Shown here: positions 40,846-52,723 of the stretch, piece by piece | Layout of the letters: each line of letters begins with the position of its first letter | Position numbering within the stretch: position 1 is the first letter of the stretch | From: Syngnathus acus | Lineage: Eukaryota; Chordata; Actinopteri; Syngnathiformes; Syngnathidae | Direction of reading: 5' to 3' | NCBI RefSeq assembly: GCF_901709675.1 | Contig: NC_051099.1 | Coordinates: forward strand, 8,060,001-8,124,000 | Length of the DNA: 64,000 nt | The notes under the pieces: model-generated | The model's input: the letters and a program-made list of their open reading frames with translations, nothing else | The model's database searches: none | Told to the model about the DNA's origin: nothing | Position numbers and translations under genes: made by a program

Positions 40846-42285
40846 TACTCTGCCTTTTATGAATAGCGATTGAGCAAATTCGTCCCGATGTTCAGGCTGT
40901 CGTGATGCGAGGAAGCGCCGGCGTCATTCTTGCCTCCACGCGTGGGGGATGCAGCAAGCGGTCCATGCAGCAGCAGGGGCGTGTGCAGCGTTTGTGTAGG
41001 CTGGCCTCGGGTGGCCCAGCTCACAAAAAGGAAGTGGGTGGGGGCGAGGGAGGCCCAAAATACCACCAAAAAATGCATCAATATTCACTTCTATCAAAAA
41101 ATATATTTAGTGTGTGTGTAATTGGGTGACGTCAACACACGCCAAATAGAATTAGTCAATTAATAAATGAGGGTTATTTGACTGTCTTCAGGGCAGAATT
41201 TTATTTTATTTTTAGAGCAACAATGAAACACATATGTCCGACTGCAAGCACTAATGATCACTGCTCTCACTGAGAACCATATAACCTCCCACTTAAAACC
41301 ACTCATCAAGATAAAGCACACAGTATATTAAATTGAGTTTTCTTTTGAGGTAACCATGGCAACCATTAGTTCTTTGTCATTGCGTGTGCCTGCATGAGCG
41401 CTTAAGCTCAACAACGGGGATGATTTTGATGAGAGATTCTGGGGCGTGTGCCACTATTTGCCTATATTGTACCTCCATCTAGTGACAAATTTAGGTATTA
41501 CAGAAACATTCTGGCCACATCGGGAGGGCTCGGACACAACCTTTTTGCATCTGGAGGAGCACATGGCCATGATGAGGTTGCAGCCAATTAGCTCCTCTGC
41601 AGAGTGAGTGATGCACTGCACTGCACTGAGCTTTTGTTATTGGCAGTGGCAAAATGATCGATCACACTACTTACAGTGTCAGGCTTAGCTGTAAAAGTAT
41701 TGCACGTAAAAACATCACACGCAAGGTTGAATGTGAATTTTATTAATAGAATATATATGCTATACAACACACTTTGTACAAAGTGAACATTTTTACTGTA
41801 TATGAACATGTATGACGAGAATGATGAATCATGGAGACTAAATACAGACGATATGACAATCTGGATTTTAGAACACATTTAAGTCATTTTGTATTGTATT
41901 TTTTTAACCAACAATTTTAATCTAGCAAGCCTAAAAGCCACAGGAGGATCATCACCATTTGAATTGTATAATTATTTGTGTGTGATGTGAAAAATAACAG
42001 TCAAAACTACTCAGAGAAATTAAGACACCACTCTTCCACCATAAACAACACTTCTTGAGGAGGAGTTAGCAGTTACTGTTGATATTAGTATCAATCAATT
42101 TGGGGCTGTAGGTTTTGGACACTAACTGGGAAAACAACATTTTGTTCAAGTAAGCCCTAATATAAGCCTCTTTTATTGTAACTACAGCAAATTCCTTTTT
42201 AAAATCCTGTACAATTTTTTTTTAAGAGAAGAGACTCATTAGGTACAAATATATCATACACAGCGTGACCAGAAAGGTCGGTGTC
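40846..42285. other. Promoter region of V2 and 3' flank of the second constant region
   Basis: The part near V2 (40850-41060) is GC-rich and presumably its promoter. On the minus strand 'gccacccgaggccagcc' there has partial similarity to a CTCF site and 'aaacgctg' holds the CGCT core of the protocadherin promoter element; both are weak matches. The remainder is the 3' UTR and flank of the constant exon ending at 42286. Confidence 0.4.
42172..42177 (-). terminator. Candidate polyadenylation signal of the second constant region
   Basis: AATAAA on the minus strand ('tacaataaaagagg'), about 110 bp after the stop codon at 42288-42286. Confidence 0.4.
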
Positions 42286-42596
42286 TTATTCAAAACCACT
42301 ACTGCTTATGAGGCCACCATCTTTTCCATACGTCTGTTCATATTTAGAGATTAATTTCTTTTTCTTCCCAAAAGTAGAAAATGTGTTGTAGACATCTAGG
42401 TCACCTCGAGGTGCAAGCTTGAGTGTGCTGTAGCCAGATGTGGTGCCGGGAATGTACACATTGTGCTGGTAGTCTGACGCCTCTGAGGGAACGTACACGT
42501 TGTGCTGGTAGTCCAGTGCCTCGGACTGAGGCTGTGTGTACTTTGAAGTCCAGTTGAAGTTAGGATCGGTTTCATCTTGAAGAGACATCTTGCAGT
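42286..42596 (-). CDS. Second protocadherin constant region, exon 3 (C-terminus)
   Basis: The acceptor 'attttcacag' precedes a 311-nt exon encoding CKMSLQDETDPNFNW, two copies of DYQHNVY(V/I)P, and FSTFGKKKKLISKYEQ, ending at TAA (42288-42286). The exon has the size and phase (1) of alpha constant exon 3, and 'FGKK' is shared with it. DYQHNVYIPG resembles the 'DYRQNVYIPG' segment of the mammalian gamma constant region. I take it as the last constant exon of a subcluster distinct from alpha. Published extra vertebrate subclusters (delta, epsilon and others) are candidates, but I cannot assign one. Confidence 0.82.
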
Positions 42597-42664
42597 CTGT
42601 GAAAATGAGCATTGAGGATGACAATTGTATGACTGCACTTACATGACTAAGAAGGGACACTCAC

Positions 42665-42777
42665 CACTTATACGGTTTCCCCAAGTCCAGTACTGTGGTG
42701 CCACAGAGCAGAAATACTCATCAGCACTGTACTGCTGTGGACGAGCTAGTGTGCCTTCCATATTTCCAGAACTATAC
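42665..42777 (-). CDS. Second protocadherin constant region, exon 2
   Basis: A 113-nt exon between 'atttctacag' and 'gtgagt' encodes YSSGNMEGTLARPQQYSADE, then YFCSVAPQYWTWGNRIS. Entry phase 2 and exit phase 1 are the same as alpha constant exon 2. It is aromatic-rich and not similar to the alpha exon in sequence. Confidence 0.8.
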
Positions 42778-42854
42778 CTGTAGAAATAAAAATACAACTT
42801 TGGTATCGTCTGCATGCAGTGCACATTGGCACTGTCGTCTTTTGACCTATTCAC

Positions 42855-42916
42855 CTCTTGTATGCTGAATTGCGTTGATTCTTGGTCCAGGTCCAGTCCT
42901 TGCTGGAATACTTTAG
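42855..42916 (-). CDS. Second protocadherin constant region, exon 1
   Basis: A 62-nt exon between 'catccatgcag' and 'gtgaat' encodes LKYSSKDWTWTKNQRNSAYK plus two bases. It has phase 0 in and 2 out, like alpha constant exon 1, and keeps the 'DW' core. It lies 663 bp downstream of the V3 donor and fits it in frame. The exon is too short to show as an open frame; I found it from the splice signals and the phase requirement of exon 2. Confidence 0.78.
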
Positions 42917-43579
42917 CTGCATGGATGAAACACAGCAAATGCAAATCAATAAGTCGCTCAAGTAGAGCAAACGTGTTTTCTGCTTGACTGGTGTGCCCTT
43001 TTCTTCTTTGTTTATCTTGACATTCAATGGCTCTGTAGCTTGCTGGAAAAAAAAAACAATCTTCTTCGACATGCAATTATCATGCAGCTAATTGACGTAG
43101 CCGTCATACCGTTGACTAAGAATAAAACAAAGATGTTCAAATGATGCTAATTTTGTGGCTGCACCCCCTACTACAAATATGTAAATAAGGATTTGGTAGT
43201 AATCGGCTCCGGAACAGAGTTGGAAAAAAAAACCAATTTTCACAGGTTTGTAATTTGCCGTATACGCCTGAGGAGTCAGAGAAAGCAAACCCTAATGAGA
43301 TCATTATGAAGTAATGAGAGACAAATTGATTTGGTGTGAACTATCACACCACTTGGGGTGCATGAAATGACTCATGGAATAAATCATGAATGTGATTGCA
43401 AACTTAGCGGCTCATCAGGGGCACCTCCACATTGTGATGCATCCTACCCATGATTTACGCAAATCAAAGTTCAACATCTACTGTGCACTGTATATAATGT
43501 GTGAATTAGAAGCTACGTATTTTTTCCATGCCCCACTTTGTTTAATCACATCATTATAAATGTATTTTGTGTGCTTTAC
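42917..43579 (-). other. Intron between V3 and the second constant region
   Basis: 663 bp from donor 'gtaaag' to acceptor 'tgcag'. There is no other exon-like sequence. Confidence 0.7.
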
Positions 43580-46111
43580 CTCTTTCTGAGTTGAAGTTCT
43601 GTTGTTGGCCAGATCGTTACGGTCCAGTCCGCTCCAACCAGATGTCAGGTAGGCAGTGCTCTTGGCATTGTTCTGTCGAATAGACAACACCGGACTGCAT
43701 GGTTTAAGGAACATGAAGTCGCTTTTGGAGGATTCTGGCGTCAGACACATCTTGTAGCAGTAGGATTGCGGGAGCCCGCCGTTGCTGTTCGCCTCTGTGC
43801 ACCCGAATGAGTCCGTTGGCATTCTGATGTTCAAATTGGACTTTTTGAAGGTGTCGGCGGTGTTGCCGGGTGACACCGAGCGACAGCAGCAGCAGCAGAT
43901 GTTGGTGGGGGGAAAGTTGGACTCTTTGTCAGACACGCTGTCCTTCAGCTTCCTCACTGTAACAATGACGATGATAGCCACTAGAAATGTGAAGGAGATG
44001 GCGCCGAGAGCCACGATTAAGTAGAGGCTAAAGTTGGAGCTGTGACGGGGCCTCGGTGACAGGTCACCCGAATCGGGCTGAGATCCTGGCAGGCTGTCAA
44101 CCACTGACAGAATGATGGAAACCGTGGCCGAGAGGGGGACTTGGCCATTGTCCTTCACCAGAATGACCAATCTGTGCCTTGTGGGGTCTTTCTCTACTAA
44201 CTGTCGTATTGTCCTAATTTCTCCTGTGTATAAAGCCACGCTGAACAAACTCGGATCAGTCGCTTGAAGCATTTGGTAAAAAAGGCGTGAGTTCTGACCC
44301 GCGTCGGCGTCCACCGCCCGTATTTTGGTGATCAGGAAGCCAGCATCCACAGATCTTGGCACCGCTTCAACCGGGGGTGTCCCATTTTGAGGAAGAGGTG
44401 ACACAATGACAGGTGCGTTGTCATTTTGATCCAAAATAAATATCGTCACTGACACGTTGCTGATTAAAGGTGGGAACCCAGCATCTTGAGCTCGCACTGT
44501 GATTTGAAAGTTTTTTAACTGCTCGTGGTCAAACGACCGGAGGGCGTAAATATTGCCATTATCTGAATTGATAGAGACGTATGTGGAGGCGGGCATCCCT
44601 TGAACGTCAACTTCTATTATCGAATAGGACAGGTATGCATTCTGGCCATAGTCTGGGTCCTGTGCCGTCACAGAGCAGATGGAGGCCCCCGGTGCATTAT
44701 TCTCCGTCAAGTAGACAGTATAAGCGGGTTGTTTGAATAGAGGCACATTATCATTCACATCAGACACTTGGACCACAATGGTTTTCCTTGTAAATAGAGG
44801 CGGAGAGCCCATATCTCTTGCAGTCAGAGTAATGTTATATTCTGCCACTGTTTCCCTGTCTAGAAAATCACTTGTCACCAACGTGTAGTAGTTTTTAAAA
44901 GAAGAGTGCAGCTGGAAGGGGATCAGATTTGGGATCTCACAGTCCACGTTGCCGTTTTCCCCTGAGTCCTTGTCCGTGACGCTGATGACAGCAATAACAG
45001 TGCCAGGGGGCGCGTCCTCGTGAACAGGCGTGGACACGGACGTAAGGATGACCTCTGGGAGGTTGTCGTTCCGATCCAAGACGTTCACCAGCACCTTGCA
45101 GTGGACTGCGACAGCGGAAGGACCTTTGTCCTTTGCCTGGATGTAAATTTCATGCATCCTTGCTTTTTCATAATCGATCAACCCTTTGACTTTGATTTCC
45201 CCCGTGCGCGCGTCTACTACGAAAAGCTGGCGCACTTTGATGGGTGCGTGCCCGCTGAAAGAATAGGTGATGTCTGCGTTGGTTCCTTCATCCAAGTCGG
45301 AGGCGTTGAGTTTGATGACAACTGCACCCTTTGCTGCGTTTTCCGCCAGCCTTACTCGATAGAAAGATTGATCGAACACTGGCGCGTTATCATTGGCGTC
45401 TAAAACTGTGATGTCAATTTGCGCAGTTCCGGACTTCTCTGGAGAACCTCCGTCCACCGCTGTCAGAACCATCTGGTGCGCGCTCTGATGCTCCCGGTCC
45501 AACGGGTTTTGGAGAACGAGTTCGGCGAATTTACTGCCGTCACTTCTTGTCTGGATGTCCAAAGTGAAATGCTCATTGACGCTCAGCAAATAAGTGCGCA
45601 ACGAATTGGAACCCACGTCCAAATCTTGCGCGCTCTCGAGTGGGAAGCGGGATCCCGGTATTGCAGATTCCGAAATGTCTAGATTAAATTCGGTCCACGG
45701 AAAGCTCGGGGAGTTGTCATTCACGTCCAGAATTTCTACCTCAACTCTGTACAGCTCCAGAGGGTTTTCGATGACCACTTGCAAATGAAAAGAGCACGCC
45801 AAACTCTGCTCGCACAGTTCTTCGCGATCTAGTCTCTCGTTTACAAATAAAACTCCGTTTTCCAAATTTACCTCCACGTACTGCCTCCTGGTACCGGACA
45901 CGATGCGAAATCTTCGCGCAGAGAGTTTATCCAAATCCAAACCCAAGTCCTCGGCTATGTTTCCCACAAAGGCGCCATGTTCCAGCTCCTCTGGGATGGA
46001 GTAGCGGATCTGTCCACTTGCCGAGTCCAACAAACAGACAATCAAGGCAAAACCACAAAGTATGGACCATTTGACGCACACCTTTCTCCTATTCACCTCT
46101 TGTGTGTCCAT
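43580..46111 (-). CDS. Clustered protocadherin variable exon V3
   Basis: An 844-codon exon from ATG 46111-46109 ([10 protein letters not shown]) to donor 'gag|gtaaag' (phase 0). The frame extends six codons upstream without another ATG. A signal peptide (about 1-33) precedes mature [13 protein letters not shown]. Six cadherin repeats follow, with DVNDNSP, DANDNAP, DRNDNLP, DVNDNVP and DQNDNAP linkers and a CX5C loop in EC1 (Cys100-Cys106). TM is about 696-719. The tail has a run of five Cys (ICCCCCRS), a plausible palmitoylation cluster, then [19 protein letters not shown]. Its nearest constant exons are the second set at 42.9-42.3 kb, so it probably belongs to that subcluster. It could also be joined in frame to the alpha set. 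Confidence 0.92.
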
Positions 46112-47770
46112 TTGGAGGCTGGCTCTCAACTCCCATCAAAACTTGACGCTGAGGCCAAATTGCGCACAATGCAGTTTGGAGGGCAAACAATGAAAAACTT
46201 GACATTGGTGGGACTGATGCGGCTCCTGTCTGCCTGAGAGCAAGGAGAAAAGAGAAAAGAAAGGGGGGCGGACTCACAGGAGGGTTTGCACAGATTAGTC
46301 TGTGCGTGCGTGTGTGCGCGCGCCCTCGTATCATTGGCCCTCACTGTTTCTTTTGGGGGCAAAATGACATCTGCTTGGATCTCTACTGCCTATTATAGCC
46401 CGGTCCAACTCATGTCACAGTCCCAAGGTTTGAAAATTCCACCATTCAAGTTATCAAAGCAATTACATTGTAACTATATGTATAATTATAATTCTGATTC
46501 TGAGAAGTCTGAATACAATGTAAAAAAAAACTGCTGAGAAGGCTTCAAGTGAAAACAATGTGAGGGCATTCATCAAACCTACTGCACCATCCGGATCTTT
46601 TCGACTATTATGCCTTCAAAAAGATAATAATGCTCAAAGAGGAATTAATGGAACAATGTGGTAATCATTTGTAGAGGTTATAAATAGTATAGCGTTTGAG
46701 GATTTCGTATATGCAGTGTTGCTATATAAATCACAATTAAAATAATCATTTGCAATACAGCATCCATTGGAATTCATTAGATTGTGCAGGTATGTTGTGG
46801 ACTGTGAGTATTTAGAACATTCCAACACATAGGAGACTACTATCCCTTCAACAGAGCAGTTTTATCTGCTTATCGTATACCCAACACACGCTCGACCCAT
46901 TTGCTCCCCCCCCCCCCCCCCAAACAAAAACAGTTACCCTGGCTGAACGCTGAAAACACAATCTGTCGGCAGCAGTGAAACGGCAGCAGATGGCGAGGTT
47001 TTCCACGGGCTCATGCTCTTTTTAATTAATGGAATGGAGATTAGAGGGCATTTTCCCTGGATCATTAGTGAACAGAGGAATTAAGACATTTTGTGAGAAA
47101 TAATCCCAAGGCTATCCATGTAATGCACATGTGGTTTCCTCTCAGTGGTCATATTGACCTGCTTTTCACGGCCTAAGTGCATGGCATCACTTACCCACTG
47201 CACAACTAAGTAGCTCAGATAAGGGGACACAACCACCACATTTAGGGATCAAAAATACAAAAGAGATGATCTCCCTGTCAGTCACTCCTTCTCGCTCTCC
47301 AACACACACACGCGGACAATGTCCCTCTTTCGCTCACTCAAGGGCAAAAGTAGAAACGCAATCCTTTTGTCTTGAACTGATTTTCAGTTTTAAAATGTTG
47401 GGATTTAAAAAGGTTGGGCTCCATGCTGCTGCAGGTTCTTACTCTTAATCGGTTTTAGCATAAAATAAAATTTGATGCGCGTACTGCTAAAATGGTCTTA
47501 AAAGCATGCCGTGTGTTTTGAGGCCAACTAATTATTCTGAATTGATGGTTTAACATCACACTCCAGATTTTCTGCACTACCTTCTCTGAACATGCCATAA
47601 GCAAAACGGTACTTCTCAAATGATTGACTGCTCTGGTTATGGTCTTAATAACAATTGCCATCGCCGAGCACTCCCTCTTGTGTATTTGTTGCAATGCTAT
47701 GATTTTAGTGCTGACACAATATAAAGAAAATCTAATTTCAGTTTTAAAACACAGATTAGGCGTTCTGCAT
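46112..47770. other. Promoter region of V3 and upstream flank
   Basis: The V3 promoter is expected in the first few hundred bases; no TATA box is clear. A poly-C tract of 16 lies at 46906-46921. No further gene or identified element is present. Confidence 0.5.
46906..46921. repeat. Poly-C tract
   Basis: Sixteen C in a row; likely variable in length. Confidence 0.85.
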
Positions 47771-47775
47771 ATCTG

Positions 47776-48539
47776 TGTCATGTCTCGTCCCCAGTTTTGT
47801 TAGATGTCTAGGTTGCCATGGTTTCTGTTCGGGTTCTGTCATGTCTCGTCCCCCCTTTTGCTATGTGTCCCTGATCATGTCCATAGTTTGTCAGTGTGTC
47901 CGTGTGCTCGCCCCTCCCTTCCTGTGTACCCATGATCAGTGTAATCACACTCACCTGCCTCTCGTTACCTGTGTTGTATTTAAGTTCTGTTTTTTTTAAA
48001 AGTCCCAATGATCGTCACACACACACCTGGGTGTGGTGAAATTTGTCCTCTGCATTTAACCCATCCCCGTGTGATTTTAATCCATCCCCTGGGGGAGAGG
48101 GGAGCAGTGAGCAGCAGCGGTGCCGCGCTCGGGAATCAGTTGGTGATCTAACCCCCCAATTCCAACCCTTAATGCTGAGTGCCAAGCAGGGAGGCAATGG
48201 GTCCCATTTTTATAGTCTTTGGTATGACCCGGCCGGGGTTTGAACCCACAACCTTCCAGTCTCAGGGCGGACACTCTACCACTAGGCCACTGAGCTGGTT
48301 TTGCCATTTGTTGTGTGTCACTTGCCGTCGGAGCATTGCATGAGATGTGGACAATGCATGTCTCACTGTCACGCGGTTTGTTTGATTCCTGTCTTTTGTT
48401 TCACGTTTTGGTCGGTCAGTCCTGTTAGTTTGTTGTTTAGTCACGTCAGTTTGCCGAGCCTTTTGAGTTTGCTTCAATAAACCCTGGTCCAAGCTGCACT
48501 TGGTCGCCCTGCTCCATTCCTCCACCCCGAAGCCTGACA
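47776..48539 (+). mobile_element. Solo LTR of a retrotransposon, interrupted by a SINE
   Basis: It begins TGTCATGTCTCG and ends GCCTGACA, with the TG..CA ends of LTRs. A TATA-like 'tgtatttaag' and a polyadenylation signal 'caataaaccctgg' are in the order expected of an LTR. A 5-bp target duplication 'atctg' flanks it at 47771-47775 and 48540-48544. No internal coding sequence is attached, so it arose by LTR-LTR recombination. A SINE occupies 48005-48297. The LTR proper is about 470 bp. Confidence 0.82.
48005..48297 (-). mobile_element. tRNA-derived SINE nested in the solo LTR
   Basis: On the minus strand it starts 'cagctcagtggcctagtggt' with a B box 'gggttcaaacccc', and ends in a 'ctgcattt...cacccaggtg' type tail with a short CA/GT repeat. 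This resembles the V-SINE group of teleosts and differs from the SINEs at 3587, 50570 and 59850. The exact ends are approximate because the target duplication is unclear. Confidence 0.8.
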
Positions 48540-48544
48540 ATCTG

Positions 48545-50559
48545 CCTACATATTGGCTACTGCATACATGGATGAGTTACAAAATATCAGGTTTGTGTTC
48601 AGTTTACCTTACATCTTCATTTCCTTTTCATTTCCTGGTCAAGAACGAGAAGTATTTATTTATTTATTTTTTAAACTTTTTTGTCAAATCCACGCACACC
48701 TAAGGCAATGTCAGTGAAACATGACATTGTAATTTGTCACTGCTGGCAGACAAACCCCATGGAGGGAAATAGATGGCTGGAATATCATGCTTTGTTTTAT
48801 TTGCATGCAACCTGATGATGTTGCCACTTGAAATAAAGCACATTCTTACTCTAAGTGGATTTATAATACTTATACTGATGATATTTATCAAGCCTGTTGT
48901 ATCATATGATTTTGAGTGGATTCTCAGTTTGCTCGGTTGTATGAGTCTATCAGTCTTGCTGACAACAACAATTCTATTCAAGAAGGTGATGGATGAGGAA
49001 TACCTTGCTTTGTTCGCTGCCAAATCGCTGCCAACCCTGTTTTTACCGTCATCCTATGCATGTTGTGTTGTCATTCATGGAGGTTTAAAAAGTAGCAAGT
49101 CTATTAAGTATAGAGTAGAAAGCACATAATACATGATTTCATACCTAGGATGCAAAAGTAAAACTTGACATTGGACTGGAGTTTTATACCTCAATATGTT
49201 TAGTTTTATTTCCTGGTTAGGCTTCCCCATTCTCTGCATGACTTGTCTTATTATTACTGCTAGTCTCTCTTGCATGTCCTTGCACTCATCTGCCGCGATC
49301 CCCGTGTTCTTACCTATAATAAAGCTCCTTTGCTCTTCTTGTGTTCATTGTCTGCATGAAAAGACTAACAAAATATGTGCCTTTATTCTTGGATTTTCAC
49401 CAAGTATTTCAACAAATTATTCATGGTTTACTTGCTTCTTAAGTCGTGTAGCTTTTTTTTCTGAATTTATATTGTAGTTAGTAGTCTAAGGCGGAGCACT
49501 TTAAAACAGATAATGCAAACACATTTACACATGAGGAAAGCAGAATCGCTCTTTGACTGGAGATTACAGCACAATTGAGGTCACCGGCAGATATGCAGGG
49601 GCTAAACAATTAACGCGCCGACAAGCAGATGTCTCCGCGATACAACACACCAGCCAAATGTATTAGTCAGAAAAGCGCTTTAAGGCGATCTTTAAGGCCA
49701 CTGCTTTATATCCTTATCAGGGTCTAATGTTTTGGTATGATATTAAGAGCACACAGGTATTTCCTTTTGTTGTGGTTCATGATAATTGTGTCTACATTTG
49801 TTGGTGTGTTGTGATGTTAAATATATATAACTATAAGTATAAAGTATCAGTAAGTGAAAGTATAAATATAAGTAACTATAAGTATACTAAGTTTAAGTAA
49901 GTATACATATAATTAAGTATAAGTATAGGTACTTAGTATAAATATAAATATACTTAGTATAAGTATACTTCGTATAAGATACTAAGCACAAGTATAAGTA
50001 AGGATAAGTATACGTATAATTAATCACACGTATACTTGTACTTAGTATAAATATAAGTATACTTAGTATAAGTGTACTTAGTATAAGTACAATTATAAAA
50101 TAAGTATACTAATTATAAGTATAATTAAGTATAAGTATATTTTGTATAAATATACTTAGTGTAAGTACAAGTATAAATGTAATCTAAAATTAAAGTGCCT
50201 TATGTGGTTTTCACATGCTTGTGTTGGTTTTCTCTGGCTTCCTTAAAACATATTTGTTTTCTAACGTGATCGGTTGTTTGTGGCCTGTGATTACTTCAGT
50301 ATCTCCTCTCCACTACACAGAAACCTATCATTATTTCAGCCCACTTAAAATGGCGCCCTTTTCGGTCAGAAAATCAACAATCCCAAGTACCCTGCTTATT
50401 ATTGTGTTCACGTGTAAAATACATGTTGCGAGAGTCCAGCAGCTCTGGTCGTCAGGAATATACACAACGCAACACATCCCCCAAGGTGAAGATTAGACCA
50501 GCTCTAAACAAATGTGTTTGGATTTACAGATTGAAACAGTAAGGAATAATAATGATAAT
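48545..50559. other. Intergenic stretch
   Basis: No gene recognised. Short frames such as 48773-49129 have hydrophobic translations but match no family and are bounded by AT-rich DNA. An AT-rich tandem repeat region lies at 49817-50180. Confidence 0.5.
49817..50180. repeat. Degenerate (TATAAG/TAAGTA)n microsatellite region
   Basis: About 360 bp made of imperfect 'ataagtat' and 'acttagtata' motifs, partly self-complementary and so able to fold back on itself. Confidence 0.85.
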
Positions 50560-50569
50560 GAGGAAGAGG

Positions 50570-50932
50570 GCGGCTCGGTGGCGCACTGGGTAGCACGTCC
50601 GCCTCACAGTTAGGAGGGTGCGGGTTCGATTCCACCTCCGGCCCTCCCTGTGTGGAGTTTGCATGTTCTCCCCGGGCCCGCGTGGGTTTTCTCCGGGCAC
50701 TCCGGTTTCCTCCCACATCCCAAAAACATGCTTGATAGGCCGATTGAAGACTCCAAATTGTCCCTAGGTGTGAGTGCGAGTGCGGATGGTTGTTTGTCTC
50801 TGTGTGCCCTGCGATTGGCTGGCAACCGGTTCAGGGTGTCCCCCGCCTACTGCCCGATGACCGCTGAGATAGGCTCCAGCACACCCGCGACCCCCGTGGG
50901 GACTAAGCGGTTCAGAAAATGGATGGATGGAG
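50570..50932 (+). mobile_element. tRNA-derived SINE, full length
   Basis: This is the most complete copy of the family seen at 3587 and 59850. It has the B box 'gggttcgattcc', the body, the 3' part 'gataggctccagcacacccg' and an (atgg)n tail. A 10-bp target duplication 'gaggaagagg' lies at 50560-50569 and 50933-50942. Confidence 0.92.
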
Positions 50933-50942
50933 GAGGAAGAGG

Positions 50943-52723
50943 ATGATGATTTTGATGTTGAAGTTTATTTTCCTGTCCTCAGTATTGCACACTTGTCATG
51001 ACAGTAATGGAATGCAATCATTTTACATACGTAGTGTTGTGTGAAAATGTCTCCCCCTACTGGCAGTTTGATAAAATGCAGCTTAGTGGGCTTTGCACTG
51101 GTACCAGGTGTCAGAAGGGACTGTGAAAGTTAGTTAATATTATGAATAAATAAACTGATACATCAATAAAAAATATAGATATAGAAACAAGCAGTTTTTC
51201 ATTTCATTGGGAAAGCAAAAGCTTTGGCACATCCATGCTAAAGATTTATACATTTTCAAGTTTACCTCTTTCAACAGACCCGAGTCATTCACCCAATAAG
51301 TTATTAGCTCTTCAACTGATGAGAGAACCTTTTGCACAAAAGCCCACCCATGGTTCATGTGCCAGTCAATGGATATTGCACCGGAATTTCTTTTCCTTCC
51401 ACCGACCCTCATTCTACCCTCAATTGCTGCCATTTATGTCCTAAAGGCTGTCATCGCCACTCTGTGTGCTGATGCCTATGAGGCACCTCTCCTCCTCCTC
51501 TATTTTCCCCAATTCAGTCAAGCCTCTGGTTGTTTGTCAGGAGTAGAGGATGATAGCCCAGTTATTCACTTTAGCTTGCAGCTTCCCTCAAGCTTCACCA
51601 CCTCATTTTAGCTGTGTGCCCCAATTCTGATATAATTTTCATTATCTGGTTTATTGTAGGTATGCTATTGTGAAATATCTCTGGATGCAAACCTGCATAG
51701 AATTTCTGTCGCAGAATTTCACATTATGGCTATTTGTAATTTGAGTAAGAGCTTGGGATGTTCTCTTTAGTTGCAAGTGATGCCTGTCAAGATTGCAAGG
51801 CAGGATTGTACCTGTAGAGGTCAGCACATGTCTAATCTTTTTTTATGATGATCGGGTGGGTGATTGGGAAAATCCTATGTAATATGTAATGGTATACATT
51901 ATGTAGATTCAGAAAGCCCATTATACGTCACACTGTGTAACCCAAAATGCAAATATTCGGCTCTTGTGGCGCTGGAAGCAATATTTTGCACAGAATAATA
52001 AACATCAGTTTTTTTGTTTTGTTCTTTAGAAAAATGGAACTCAATAATCATTTTGACATGTGGATACTGTACTCAAATAGTGTATTTGGATAAAATGGGA
52101 ATAACAAGCAAATGACTGTAAAAGGTTGATGTCATAACCTGGATTAGTGAAAGGGTTGGGACTAAAATGCTGAGTGCTGCTGACCAACTGTTAACTATGA
52201 CAACAGTGGTGTTGATCAGGTGGTTTGTTCCCTGCTGTATATATTAATTCTATTTTGGATAATATATTCCCTCTTGAAATTCTACCCCACATTGAGTGGT
52301 TTGAGGAGTACTTTATCTTGCCAATTATAATTAGCTGGAATCCCTCAATGTCACAACATGCCAAAATGGATTATTGACTAAATTTATAACTGTTCAATGC
52401 CTCAGGTTAAGTCTATAACGTATAAATCAAATCTTTCTAATTTAATTTGCAAATTAATTTCCAACAAAATGGGTCACATTTAGATGACTGAATGCCGAGA
52501 GATTATTTATTTACTTATTTAGCTTCAATAACTCACCAGTTCCACGACCAGGAAGCCAAACTAATTTCAAGAATAAAACTGTTTAAAACATGCTGTTGTC
52601 TGTGTTGTTTTATAACTGCAAAAAGGAAATCATAGAAATATAAAATGTACAATAGTGGGAAGAGTGTGAATTATTGAAAAGAGAAAGGTATGCATGTTAG
52701 TGGTATGTAACATGGTATGAGTA
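50943..52723. other. Intergenic stretch
   Basis: No gene or element recognised. Opposed short frames at 51140-51611 match no family. Confidence 0.5.
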
